Assembly: GCA_049654905.1 (NCBI GenBank)
Contig: JBASIS010000190.1
Coordinates: forward strand, 1-10,086
Source: M0108 sp049654905
GTDB taxonomy: Bacteria; Pseudomonadota; Gammaproteobacteria; Chromatiales; Chromatiaceae
DNA: 10,086 nt
Direction of reading: 5' to 3'
Shown piece by piece: positions 1 through 8,000 of the stretch. Position numbers and translations under genes: made by a program. The notes under the pieces were generated by a model. It had not been told where the DNA came from and did no database searches. It saw only the letters and a list, made by a program, of their open reading frames with translations. Positions within the stretch are counted from its first letter, which is position 1. Each line of letters begins with the position of its first letter.

Positions 1-348
1 GCTGGGGGCCGCGGCCGCTCTGCCGAGGGCCGCGCCGCCGGGGGGCGCCAGGAACGGGAGCGGCGCAAGTCCGGTTTCGAGGGTGACCTGGAAGCCAGCG
101 CCCTCTGGGAGCGCCTGCGCGCCCTGCGCCTCGCCCTGGCCCAGCAGCAAAATCTGCCGCCCTACGTCATCTTCGGTGATATCACCCTGCGGGAACTGGT
201 CCAGTACCGCCCCCGCAACCTGGAGGAGATGAGCTGTATCAGCGGCATCGGCGCGGTCAAACGGGAGCGCTATGGCGAGGCCTTCCTCGCCGCCCTGGCG
301 GCCCATGCCGCCGAGCACGGCTACCCGGCCAACTGGCGCCCTGGCTAG
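1..348 (+). CDS. recQ: RecQ-type ATP-dependent DNA helicase, C-terminal fragment (HRDC domain)
   Basis: This is the last 115 codons of a gene that begins left of the window. After an Arg/Gly/Ala-rich linker (residues 1-24 of the fragment) comes an HRDC domain at about residues 30-108. It shows the typical LWERLRALR helix, the NLPPYVIFGDITL segment and a helix-hairpin-like SCISGIGAVKRERYG stretch that normally closes RecQ HRDC domains. In RecQ the HRDC domain binds DNA and tunes substrate choice in recombination and repair of stalled forks; the helicase and RQC domains would lie upstream. HRDC also occurs in RNase D and in some UvrD-like helicases, but the position at the extreme C terminus after a basic linker fits RecQ best. 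It ends at TAG 346-348, sharing the tetramer CTAG with the stop of the convergent diguanylate cyclase gene. Confidence 0.83.
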   Translation, partial: AGGRGRSAEGRAAGGRQERERRKSGFEGDLEASALWERLRALRLALAQQQNLPPYVIFGDITLRELVQYRPRNLEEMSCISGIGAVKRERYGEAFLAALAAHAAEHGYPANWRPG

Positions 349-1118
349 CACACGCGATTACGTCCCCCGGACTTGGCCCGGTAGAGGGCCTCATCGGCGC
401 GCTTGAGCCAGTCATCGAGGGTCTCATGGGCGCGGCATGCCGCGACCCCCATGCTGGTCGTGACCTGGCCGACGGTCGGGAAGGACTCCCCCGCGATCAG
501 GGCCCGCAGTTTTTCCGCCAGCCCCAGGGCCTCTTCGGCGCCGCAGTGGGGCAGCAGGACCACGAATTCCTCCCCGCCCCAGCGCGCCAGCACATCCACC
601 GCCCGCAGTTGCTCCCGGACCCGCTGGGTCAGCGTGACCAGGACCTGATCGCCTATGAGGTGGCCAAAGCGGTCATTGACCGCCTTGAAATGGTCGATAT
701 CGAACAGCAGCAAGGACAGCGGCTCGCCGTAGCGGTCCAGGCGTGCCATCTCGGCGGTGGCGACCGCTTCAAAGTGCCGGCGGTTCCACACCCCGGTGAG
801 GGTGTCCGTGGTGGCGAGGAGGTTGAGTTGCTCGTTGGCATCCCGCAGCGCGCGGTTAGCCGTCTCGGTGGCATCGCGCGCCCGCAGCAGTTCGGTTTCG
901 AAGCGCTTGCGTTCGCTAATATCCCGGGTCACACCCGCCAGGGCCACTATCCGCCCCTCGGCATCGAGTTGGGGGGAGGCAATGACCTCGGTCCAGACCG
1001 TGGCGCCGTCCTTGTGGCGCAATTCCAGTTCTCCCCGGAATTGTTTCAAGGGCAGGCCAGCCTGGATGGCGGCCCCCAGGCTGGCGAAATACGCCAGGGC
1101 CGTCGGTAGGGAAGGGGG
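345..1118 (-). CDS. C-terminal part of the split diguanylate cyclase (half PAS plus GGDEF)
   Basis: This frame carries genuine coding sequence only downstream of the C6 tract near 1118. It encodes the second half of PAS3 ending in VTRDISERK, a connecting helix and a complete GGDEF domain. Visible landmarks are TDTLTGVWNRRHF, FDIDHFKAVNDRFGH with the metal-binding aspartates, the RAVD inhibitory site, RWGGEEF, and the closing ADEALYRAKSGGRNRV. The open frame extends back to an ATG at 1463, but that stretch is the wrong frame of PAS2 and PAS3 and does not resemble a protein. There is no convincing start signal of its own, so it probably depends on the upstream frame being restored. Stop TAG is at 345-347. 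Confidence 0.72.
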   Translation of the reverse strand, partial: PPSLPTALAYFASLGAAIQAGLPLKQFRGELELRHKDGATVWTEVIASPQLDAEGRIVALAGVTRDISERKRFETELLRARDATETANRALRDANEQLNLLATTDTLTGVWNRRHFEAVATAEMARLDRYGEPLSLLLFDIDHFKAVNDRFGHLIGDQVLVTLTQRVREQLRAVDVLARWGGEEFVVLLPHCGAEEALGLAEKLRALIAGESFPTVGQVTTSMGVAACRAHETLDDWLKRADEALYRAKSGGRNRVC

Positions 1119-2353
1119 GTGAGGATGTCCTCCAGGGCCAGCCGCAGGAACTCCTCGGGGGTATAGCCCAGCAGGGTTTCGATGGAGGGGCTCGCATAGG
1201 TAAAGACGCGGTCGAGGCCCAGGGTCCAGATATTGTCCACCGCATTGTGGGCGAGCAGCCGGAAGCGTTCCTCGCTCACCCGCCGCGCCTCTTCCATCTG
1301 TTTGCGCTCGGTGATATCGACGAAGGACGTCAGCAGGAGGTCGTCCATGAGGGTGGCGCTGATGATGACATCCCGCCGCCGACCATCCTGGCAGGCGACC
1401 TTGCATTCCCGGGATGCGACCTTGCCCTGGCCCCGCCGCGCCTCCGCTACCGCCCGGTTCCATCCGGTCAGGGTCTGCGCGCGGTAATCCGCGTCGGGAA
1501 AGGCCCGTTCCGCCCAGGCGCCTAGGGTGGGCACCTCCTCCGGGGTATAGCCAAAGGTGCGCACGAATTGCTCATTGAGGAAGATGAGCCGGGGCTCGTC
1601 GGTCAGTGAGGCGACGGAAATAGCGGTGGGGATCTGGTCCAGCATCCTGCGCATCCGCGCCTCGCTGGCCTGGAGTTGCGCCTGGGCGGCCTTGTGGGCC
1701 GCGATGTCGCGGGTCACGCCGACGATTTCCCGGATGGTCCCATCGGGACCCCGCATGGGGTATGCCATCACCTCGGTCCAGAAGGTGGAGCCGTCCTTGC
1801 AGTAATATTCCAACTCGCCCCGGAAGTTTTCCGGGGGCTGCCCGGACTGGATACGGGCATGCAGTTGCTGGAAATAGCCCAGGCTAATGGCCAGGGAGTC
1901 GGGCGGGTGGATCTCTTCGATCCCTTGCCGCATCGCCTCCTCCGGGGTAAAGCCCCGCACTCTTTCCACGGCGGGACTGACGTAGGTAATAGTGCCATCC
2001 ACGCCCATGGTCCAGATGACGTCGTTGGCATTGTCAGCCAGGAGCCGGTGCCGTTCCTCGCTGAGGCGCAGTTTCGCCTCCGCCTCCTGGCGACGGCTGA
2101 TGTCCTGCTCCAGTCCTTCTCGTGCTAGCCGCAGGTCGTATTCCAGTCGCTGGGCCTTCATGATGATCTGGCTGAGGGCAATGAGCAGCGCGGCCAGCAC
2201 CAGGAACTGGACCAGAATCCAGAAGTCAGGATTGATGGGTATGGCCATCAGGTCCGTCACGGGCGATGCGAACGCCCAGCTATAGCCAGCACGAGCCAGG
2301 TTGGTCGCCAGCGACACGGTCAGGGCGGCGATGATCAGGGTCTTGGTGTCCAT
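1046..2353 (-). CDS. N-terminal part of the split diguanylate cyclase (two membrane segments, PAS domains)
   Basis: As sequenced, translation from ATG 2353 gives 435 residues. Residues 1-413 are genuine: two hydrophobic helices, linker coiled coil, PAS1, PAS2 and the first half of PAS3. The last 22 residues after LTP413 are an out-of-frame tail rich in Pro and Arg. If the frameshift is real this product would be a membrane PAS protein without a catalytic domain. PAS1 and PAS3 are close copies of each other (LLADNANDVIWT versus LLAHNAVDNIWT; FRGELEYYCKDGSTFWTEV versus FRGELELRHKDGATVWTEV). PAS2 belongs to a different PAS subfamily. Confidence 0.72.
   Translation of the reverse strand: MDTKTLIIAALTVSLATNLARAGYSWAFASPVTDLMAIPINPDFWILVQFLVLAALLIALSQIIMKAQRLEYDLRLAREGLEQDISRRQEAEAKLRLSEERHRLLADNANDVIWTMGVDGTITYVSPAVERVRGFTPEEAMRQGIEEIHPPDSLAISLGYFQQLHARIQSGQPPENFRGELEYYCKDGSTFWTEVMAYPMRGPDGTIREIVGVTRDIAAHKAAQAQLQASEARMRRMLDQIPTAISVASLTDEPRLIFLNEQFVRTFGYTPEEVPTLGAWAERAFPDADYRAQTLTGWNRAVAEARRGQGKVASRECKVACQDGRRRDVIISATLMDDLLLTSFVDITERKQMEEARRVSEERFRLLAHNAVDNIWTLGLDRVFTYASPSIETLLGYTPEEFLRLALEDILTPLPYRRPWRISPAWGPPSRLACP
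1114..1119 (-). other. Frameshift site: C6 homopolymer in PAS3 of the diguanylate cyclase
   Basis: The coding strand reads ATC CTC ACC CCC CTT CCC in the upstream frame. The downstream frame continues as CCC CCT TCC CTA CCG. A seventh C joins them as I-L-T-P-P-S-L-P, giving the same length as the duplicated PAS1 in the same protein. Homopolymer miscounting or slipped-strand mispairing are the usual causes of such a change. Confidence 0.8.
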
Positions 2354-2365
2354 GGAGCGCTAGGG

Positions 2366-2377
2366 GCAACCGGTTGC
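2366..2377. promoter_or_regulatory. 12-bp perfect palindrome upstream of the diguanylate cyclase start
   Basis: GCAACCGGTTGC is its own reverse complement and ends 12 bases before the ATG at 2353 on the minus strand, where a Shine-Dalgarno would be expected but is missing. It has no loop, so it is a better candidate for a dimeric protein operator than for an RNA hairpin. A chance occurrence cannot be excluded, and no matching site was noticed elsewhere in the window. Confidence 0.25.
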
Positions 2378-2395
2378 TTTCATGACAGAAGTGAT

Positions 2396-2458
2396 TCGGC
2401 CGCGGTGATATTGGCCGAGCGCAGGGGTGCCCGGGGGGTAATCCGCCCCCTTCACCCC
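2396..2458 (-). terminator. Two G+C-rich hairpins at the end of the GGDEF-EAL gene
   Basis: On the minus-strand RNA the first hairpin pairs GGGGTG with CACCCC (plus-strand 2453-2458 and 2424-2429). It encloses an inner GGGGG/CCCCC stem (2446-2450 and 2434-2438) and overlaps the TGA stop at 2452-2454. A second inverted repeat follows, GGCCGA and TCGGCC (plus-strand 2413-2418 and 2396-2401, 11 bases apart). Neither is followed by a U run, so this is not a classical intrinsic terminator. It may weaken read-through or protect the 3' end of the upstream message. Confidence 0.3.
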
Positions 2459-5049
2459 GGTCCCTGACTGAGCTCCAAGGGGCGGAAGGCGGCGAGAAAG
2501 TCCGTCATCTCCTCGGCGGGGATAGGACGGCTGATCCAGTAGCCCTGGATGGCATCGCAGCCCAGATCGCGCAGGCATTGGGCCTGATCCCGGGTTTCCA
2601 CGCCCTCGGCGATGAGCTTGAGGCCGAGGCTATGGCCCAGGGCGATGATGGCCTTGACAATGGCGATGCTGTTGCTATCGGTGGGCAGTTTCCGCACGAA
2701 GGAGATATCGATCTTTAACTCGGTGACGTCAAGTTGCTGCAGGTAGGCCAGGGAGGAATAGCCGGTGCCGAAGTCATCGATGGACAGGCCTACGCCGAGG
2801 GCATTGAGTTCGGCCAGTACCTGCATGGACTTGTCCTTGTCCCCCATGATGACGCTCTCGGTGATCTCGAGGACCAGCCGTTGGGGCGGGACCCCCGTTT
2901 CCTCCAGGATGGTGGCGATGGTCTCGGTCAGGTCGCCTTGGCTCAATTGCATCATGGAGACATTGACCGCGATCGGACCATGGGGCAAGTCCATCTCGGA
3001 CCAGTGTTGGATCTGATGACAGGCGGCGCGTAGGGCCCAATTCCCCAGCCGCGCGATCAGGCCACTTTTCTCGGCCAGGGGGATGAAGACGGTGGGAGAG
3101 ATCCAGCCGCGTTTTGGATGGTGCCAGCGCGCCAGGCTCTCAAGGCCGAGGATGCTGCCCTGGCGCAGGTCCACCTGCGGCTGGTAATGCAGGCACAGGC
3201 CCCCATGGTCAATGGCATGGCGTAGATCGGCCTCCAGGTTGAGGCGGTTCCTGGCACGTTGGGTCATCTCCGGGGAAGAGAAGCGCAACAGGCCCCGGCC
3301 CTGGGCTTTGGCCAGATGGAGGGCGGCGTCGGCGTTGCTCCTCAGGGAGGCGGCATCGCGACCATCGGCGGGATAGAGGGCCGCGCCGATGCTCGCCCCG
3401 ATGAAGAGGTTGTTGCCATCCACCGAAATGGGGTGGTTGATAGCCTCGAGCATGCGCTGGGCTAGCAGGACGATACCGGGGAGGCTGGCGTCGCGTTGCA
3501 GGATGATGTTGAACTCGTCGCCGCCAATGCGGGCGATGGTGTCCATGTCCGGGAGCAGGGCGCGTAGCCGGTTGCCGACCTCCAGCAGGACGCGATCGCC
3601 CGCGTCATGGCCCAGGCTCTCGTTAATGGTCTTGAATTGGTCGAGGTCCAGTAAGAGGAGACCAAATTCCTTCTGCGCAAATTCATTCTGCTGGACGGCA
3701 AGATTCAACAACTCGATGAAGAGGGTGCGATTGGGAAAACCCGTGAGGGGATCGCGGTGCAGGAAGAATTCCCGATCCTGTTCGGCGCGGTGCCGATCGG
3801 TGATGTCACGGTTGGACCCCCGCCGCCCCAGAAAACGCCCCTCGGCGTCGAATACGGGCTTGCAGATATGTTCAATCCAGCGTTCGTTACCGCCACGATC
3901 GCGGATCCGGACCAGTCGCGACTGAGGTTCCGGCCCCGACAGGTTGGCGAGGTAGGCGCGCCAGTCTTCGAGTTCCTGGGGGTGGACCAGCTTTTCCATG
4001 AGGTCCGGATCGGCGAAAAAGTCCGCCGGGGGATGGCCGGAGACGGCCTGGCAGGCAGGTGAGACATAGAGGTAGCTTCCGTCGGGGGCCCGCCAGTACT
4101 CCCAATTGGGTGAGTAGTCAGCGAGGACGCGATAGCGCTGCTCGCTCTGCTGAAGCAGGGCCGTACGTTGGGTCACCCGTGCCTCGAGCCGGTTGCGCAA
4201 GTTCGCGAGTTCCAGGTGGGTGCGTACGCGGGCGCGGACCTCGTCGATGTTGTAGGGTTTGGTGATGTAGTCGGCGGCACCGATGGCGAAGCCCTTGATC
4301 TTGTCCTGGGTGGCATCGACCTGGGTGACGAAGATAATCGGAATGCGCTGGCCATACGACAAGGCCTTGATGCGCTGACAGACTTCGTAACCGTCCATGC
4401 CCGGCATGAGGATGTCGAGCAGAACCAGGTCCGGCGGGGTGGGGCCGGTGACAATTTCCAGGGCCTTGATGCCTAGGGTAGCGACCAGAATGCGGTGCTC
4501 TTCCTTGAGGGCGTCGATCAGGCCATGGATATTGGCCGGGATGTCGTCCACCACCAGCAAGTGCGCCAGGCGGTCGGCAAACAAGGGGGCATGGGCCAGG
4601 GTGATGGCCTGCTCCCCGCCATCCCCCGGCGGCCAACCGTAGGCAGGGCCACGCCGCCGGTTGTGTAATTCCAGTTGGGTGTGCACGCGCTGGCGCAACA
4701 GATCGGGATTGACCGGCTTGGTGACATAGTCGGCGACCCCGAGTTGGAGCCCCCGCGCCTCGTCCTCCGCTTCGGCCAGGGAGGTGACGAAGATGACCGG
4801 GATCTCGGTGGTGAGGGGATTGGCCTTGAGATGGGCCAAGACCGAATAGCCATCCATGCCGGGCATCTTGACGTCAAGCAGAATCAGCTCCGGTTGGGGC
4901 TCGCGTTGGGCCAGGTCGAGCGCCTTCTCGCCACTGGTGGCGGCGGCAATGGCATAGTCATCGCGCAATATCTGCATCATGACATGCAAATTTTGATGCA
5001 TATCATCGACGATCAGAATGCTCGGACGCTGCTTTGGCTGAAGGGTCAT
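2452..5049 (-). CDS. Response regulator with tandem receivers and PAS-GGDEF-EAL cyclic di-GMP output
   Basis: The protein has 865 residues and no membrane segment or signal peptide, so it should act in the cytoplasm. Domains in order: REC1 (about 10-125; acidic pair D15/D16, phospho-acceptor D59, K111), a Gly/Pro linker, REC2 (163-280; D168/D169, acceptor D212, K264), a helical linker (281-305), PAS (306-422), GGDEF (430-592) and EAL (602-855). The cyclase motif is an intact GGDEF (509-513) with DLDQF at 468-472, but the inhibitory site is degenerate (PDMD). The phosphodiesterase signature reads ESL at 637-639 and keeps its glutamate. The other expected ligands are present: N696, E728, D758/D759 (DDFGTGYSSL), K779, D781, E815 and Q835. 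Both activities look chemically possible; the net direction cannot be told from sequence. The start lies 8 bases after the stop of the hybrid kinase, its probable phosphodonor. Confidence 0.93.
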   Translation of the reverse strand: MTLQPKQRPSILIVDDMHQNLHVMMQILRDDYAIAAATSGEKALDLAQREPQPELILLDVKMPGMDGYSVLAHLKANPLTTEIPVIFVTSLAEAEDEARGLQLGVADYVTKPVNPDLLRQRVHTQLELHNRRRGPAYGWPPGDGGEQAITLAHAPLFADRLAHLLVVDDIPANIHGLIDALKEEHRILVATLGIKALEIVTGPTPPDLVLLDILMPGMDGYEVCQRIKALSYGQRIPIIFVTQVDATQDKIKGFAIGAADYITKPYNIDEVRARVRTHLELANLRNRLEARVTQRTALLQQSEQRYRVLADYSPNWEYWRAPDGSYLYVSPACQAVSGHPPADFFADPDLMEKLVHPQELEDWRAYLANLSGPEPQSRLVRIRDRGGNERWIEHICKPVFDAEGRFLGRRGSNRDITDRHRAEQDREFFLHRDPLTGFPNRTLFIELLNLAVQQNEFAQKEFGLLLLDLDQFKTINESLGHDAGDRVLLEVGNRLRALLPDMDTIARIGGDEFNIILQRDASLPGIVLLAQRMLEAINHPISVDGNNLFIGASIGAALYPADGRDAASLRSNADAALHLAKAQGRGLLRFSSPEMTQRARNRLNLEADLRHAIDHGGLCLHYQPQVDLRQGSILGLESLARWHHPKRGWISPTVFIPLAEKSGLIARLGNWALRAACHQIQHWSEMDLPHGPIAVNVSMMQLSQGDLTETIATILEETGVPPQRLVLEITESVIMGDKDKSMQVLAELNALGVGLSIDDFGTGYSSLAYLQQLDVTELKIDISFVRKLPTDSNSIAIVKAIIALGHSLGLKLIAEGVETRDQAQCLRDLGCDAIQGYWISRPIPAEEMTDFLAAFRPLELSQGPG

Positions 5050-5057
5050 GATGTTCT

Positions 5058-8000
5058 CTAGGATGCGGACTCCAGCCGCTGTTGCAAGCCTGCCAGCGAT
5101 TCCCTGGCGGCGTCAATCTCGAACAGGTCCACCCGCGCGCCGAGTTCGGCGATCTCCGCCGCCAGGGGCGTACCCACGACCCCCGCGGTCAATTGCTCCA
5201 GCAGGGGTTCCGCGGCACCCAGGTCAAACGCCAGGGCCTGGTCCAGGCTCTCCAGGAGTTCCTGGAACTGCCGGGGTTCCAGGAGGGGGGCCTTGCCGGG
5301 GGGGGGCGCCATGGCGTTCAGGCGCTCGATATCCGCCATGACCTCCCCCAACCGCGCCCGCAGTGCCTCCAGAGCGGCGGCGTCTGGCACCTGGTCCTGC
5401 TTAAATTGGTTATCGATGGCGGCGATCTGGTTGAAGAGCGCCAGGGCGCCCAGGTTACCCGTCACGCCCTTGAGGGCGTGGCAATAGGCCCGAGCCTCGG
5501 CTAGGTCCTGGTCGGTCAAGCGTTGCTCTAACTCCTGGACCGCATCTGAGTAGTGCTGGCGGAAGCGGAACAACTGTCGGCGATAGGCATCGATCTTGCC
5601 GCCAATACGGTGGATACCGGCCCGGGTGTCGAGGCTTGCCAGGCTGGCCAGCAGATCCGCCTCGTCGGGCTCAGCCGCTAACGGGTTGGAGGTGGGCGGG
5701 TCGGCGGCCGGTGGGGTAGGGGCGGCACCGGCCTGGTGCGCGGGCAGCCGCACCCAGCGGTGCAGCGTCGCCATCAGCAGGTCGGGGTCCACCGGCTTGG
5801 TGACATGGTCGTTCATGCCGGCGGCCTTGCTCTTATCCGCGTCTCCGGCCATGGCCAGGGCGGTCATGGCGATGATCGGGAGGCGGGCGAAGCGCTCGCC
5901 GCCGGGCTGATCCGCTAGCGAGCGGATGTGGCGCGTCGCCTCCAGGCCATCCATCACCGGCATCTGGATGTCCATGAGCACGGCGTCAAAGTTATCCGTC
6001 CGTACCTTATCCAGGGCATCCAGGCCGTTGATGGCCTCCGCTACGACCAGGCCCTCGCCAATCAGGAGCTCAGTGGCGAATTCACGGTTGATGTCGTTGT
6101 CCTCCACCAGGAGGATGCGGGCCCCGGCGATCGTATTTGGGGAGGTGCGTTGGGTCGGGGCCGGTCTGTCCTGGCGGCCGAGCAGGCGCTCGCGGCCCAG
6201 GACCGAGATCAAGGTATCCAGCAGCAGGGAGGGCGTGACGGGCTTGATCAGAAAGCCATTGACCCCCGCCTGCTCCGCCAGACGAATGACATCCTCGCGG
6301 CCATGGGCCGTCACGATCACCACCTTGGGCTTGGGTTGGATAGCCGGATCACCCTGGATGCGCTGGGTGGCCTCGTCGCCATTCATGCCGGGCATGCGCC
6401 AATCCATGAGCACCAGATCGAAGGGGGGCGAGGCAGTCCCGAGGATGGTCAGGGCCTCCGCCCCACTGGCCGCGGTGGCGACGCTGACATGGAGGCGCTT
6501 GAGCATCGCGGTCAGGATTCTCCGCGAGACCTGGTTGTCGTCGACCACCAGTACCCGCGCGCTTGCGAGCAGCCGGCCCGCCTCCGCCACCAGGGCCCGG
6601 CGTTGGGATTGGGTCTGGGGGGCGATCCGCAGGGGCAGGGTCAGACAGAAGGTGCTGCCCTGGCCAGGCTGGGACTTCTCGATCCAGATCCGACCATCCA
6701 TCAGTTCCACCAGGTTGCGCGTGATGGCCAGACCCAGGCCGGTGCCGCCAAAGCGGCGGGTGGTGGACTGGTCTGCCTGACTGAATTTCTGGAAGAGGCG
6801 GTACTGGACGTTTGGGGTCATGCCGATCCCGGTATCGCGCACGCAGATCTGCATCAGCAGTTGGGTCTCGTTGCGGGTGAGACAGCGAAAGGCCAGCTCG
6901 ATCTCGCCTACCTCGGTGAATTTGAGGGCGTTACCACAGAGGTTCAGCAGGATCTGGCCGATGCGCAAGGGGTCCCCCACCAGCACGGGGGGGAGGGCGT
7001 TGTCATGTCGCACCAGGAACCTGATGCCCTTGAGTTCCGCCTGGGGGCCTATGGTGTCGGTCAGGTGCTCGCTCAGGGTGTCGAGGCTGAACTCGACCGC
7101 CTCGATCTCCATCTTGCCGGCCTCCATCTTGGAGAAATCCAGGATGTCGTTGAGGATGCCCAGGAGCGAGTGGGCCGCGCCTTGGGCCTTGCCGAGCTGG
7201 GTGCGCACGGCCGGCGGCAAATCGGCCTTGAGGGCCAGATACAGGATGCCGAGGATGGCGTTCATCGGCGTCCGGATCTCGTGGCTCATGTTGGCCAGGA
7301 AATCCGACTTCATGCGGGTAGCCTCCTCGGCCAGTTCCCGCCCCCGCCGCATCTCCTCGACGGCGGCGCGTTCGGCGCTGATGTCGTCGATGATCCAGAC
7401 CGTGCCCTTCACCGGATCCTGGCTATCGACGGCCTTGCCCGTGAGGCGCGCCCAGAAGCGGCTGCCGTCGCGGCGCAGCAACACCTGTTCCTGGCTGTGG
7501 GCCTCGCCACGCCAGATAGCCGCGTAGACCGCATCGCCAGCGGCGATATTGGCCTCCTCCTCGGGGTACCAGAGGGTGGTCGGTTGGCCGGCCATCTGCC
7601 CAGGCAGCCAGCCGAACATCTCATGCAGCTTGTGGTTGCCACGTTGGAGGATGCCGTCCTTGATCAGGGCGATGCCCGAGGTGGCGGTCTCCAGGATGGC
7701 CTCTTGCTCGACATTGGCGGCGCGCAGGGCCAACTCGAGCTGCTTGCGCGCCGTGAGGTCGGTGTGGGTACCCACCGCCCGGACGGGATTGCCGTCCGCA
7801 TCGCGGGTGACGACCTTGCCCCGGCTCAGGATCCACTTGTAGCCGCCGTCCCGGGTGCGCAGCCGGAATTCCAGTTCATAGTGACCGGGATCCGCGAGGA
7901 GGCACCGGGCCTGTTCCAAGGTATTGTCGCGGTCGTCCGGGTGGAGCAAGCCGAACCAAAGGGCGATGGCGGTGGGCGGGAAATCGTCCGGCTGGAAGCC

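Larger units (their letters stand above)
345..2353 (-). pseudogene. Membrane-anchored PAS-PAS-PAS-GGDEF diguanylate cyclase, split by a one-base frameshift
   Basis: Two minus-strand frames together make one protein of about 670 residues. The order is two hydrophobic segments (residues about 4-22 and 44-65), a short coiled coil (70-100), PAS1 (about 103-218), PAS2 (233-350), PAS3 (363-480) and a C-terminal GGDEF domain. The catalytic motif reads GGEEF at about 594-598 of the repaired protein, with the metal-binding DIDHF near 553. An RAVD inhibitory site lies five residues before the motif, so an active, product-inhibited enzyme making cyclic di-GMP from two GTP is expected. The frame breaks in PAS3 at a C6 run (plus-strand 1114-1119). 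One added C gives EDILTPPSLPTALAYF, which lines up without gaps with EEIHPPDSLAISLGYF in PAS1. Everything on both sides is well preserved, so this is a sequencing error, a recent mutation or a switchable tract rather than an old decayed gene. No clear Shine-Dalgarno precedes ATG 2353. Confidence 0.8.

Noticed and set aside
426..1109. A 227-codon plus-strand frame opposite the diguanylate cyclase
   Set aside because: The minus strand here encodes an unmistakable GGDEF domain; the plus frame resembles no family.
1110..1122. Programmed -1 ribosomal frameshifting to join the two cyclase frames
   Set aside because: The zero-frame codons ACC CCC CTT do not form a standard X-XXY-YYZ slippery heptamer, since the A-site codon would mismatch after slipping. 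A missing C is the simpler explanation.
2360..2383. Seven-codon leader peptide (MKATGCP) ending just before the cyclase
   Set aside because: It has no ribosome-binding site and no run of a regulatory amino acid, so chance is sufficient.
3132..3141. ESL in place of EAL as a sign of an inactive phosphodiesterase domain
   Set aside because: The essential glutamate is kept and every other catalytic ligand is present; variation of the middle residue is common in active EAL domains.
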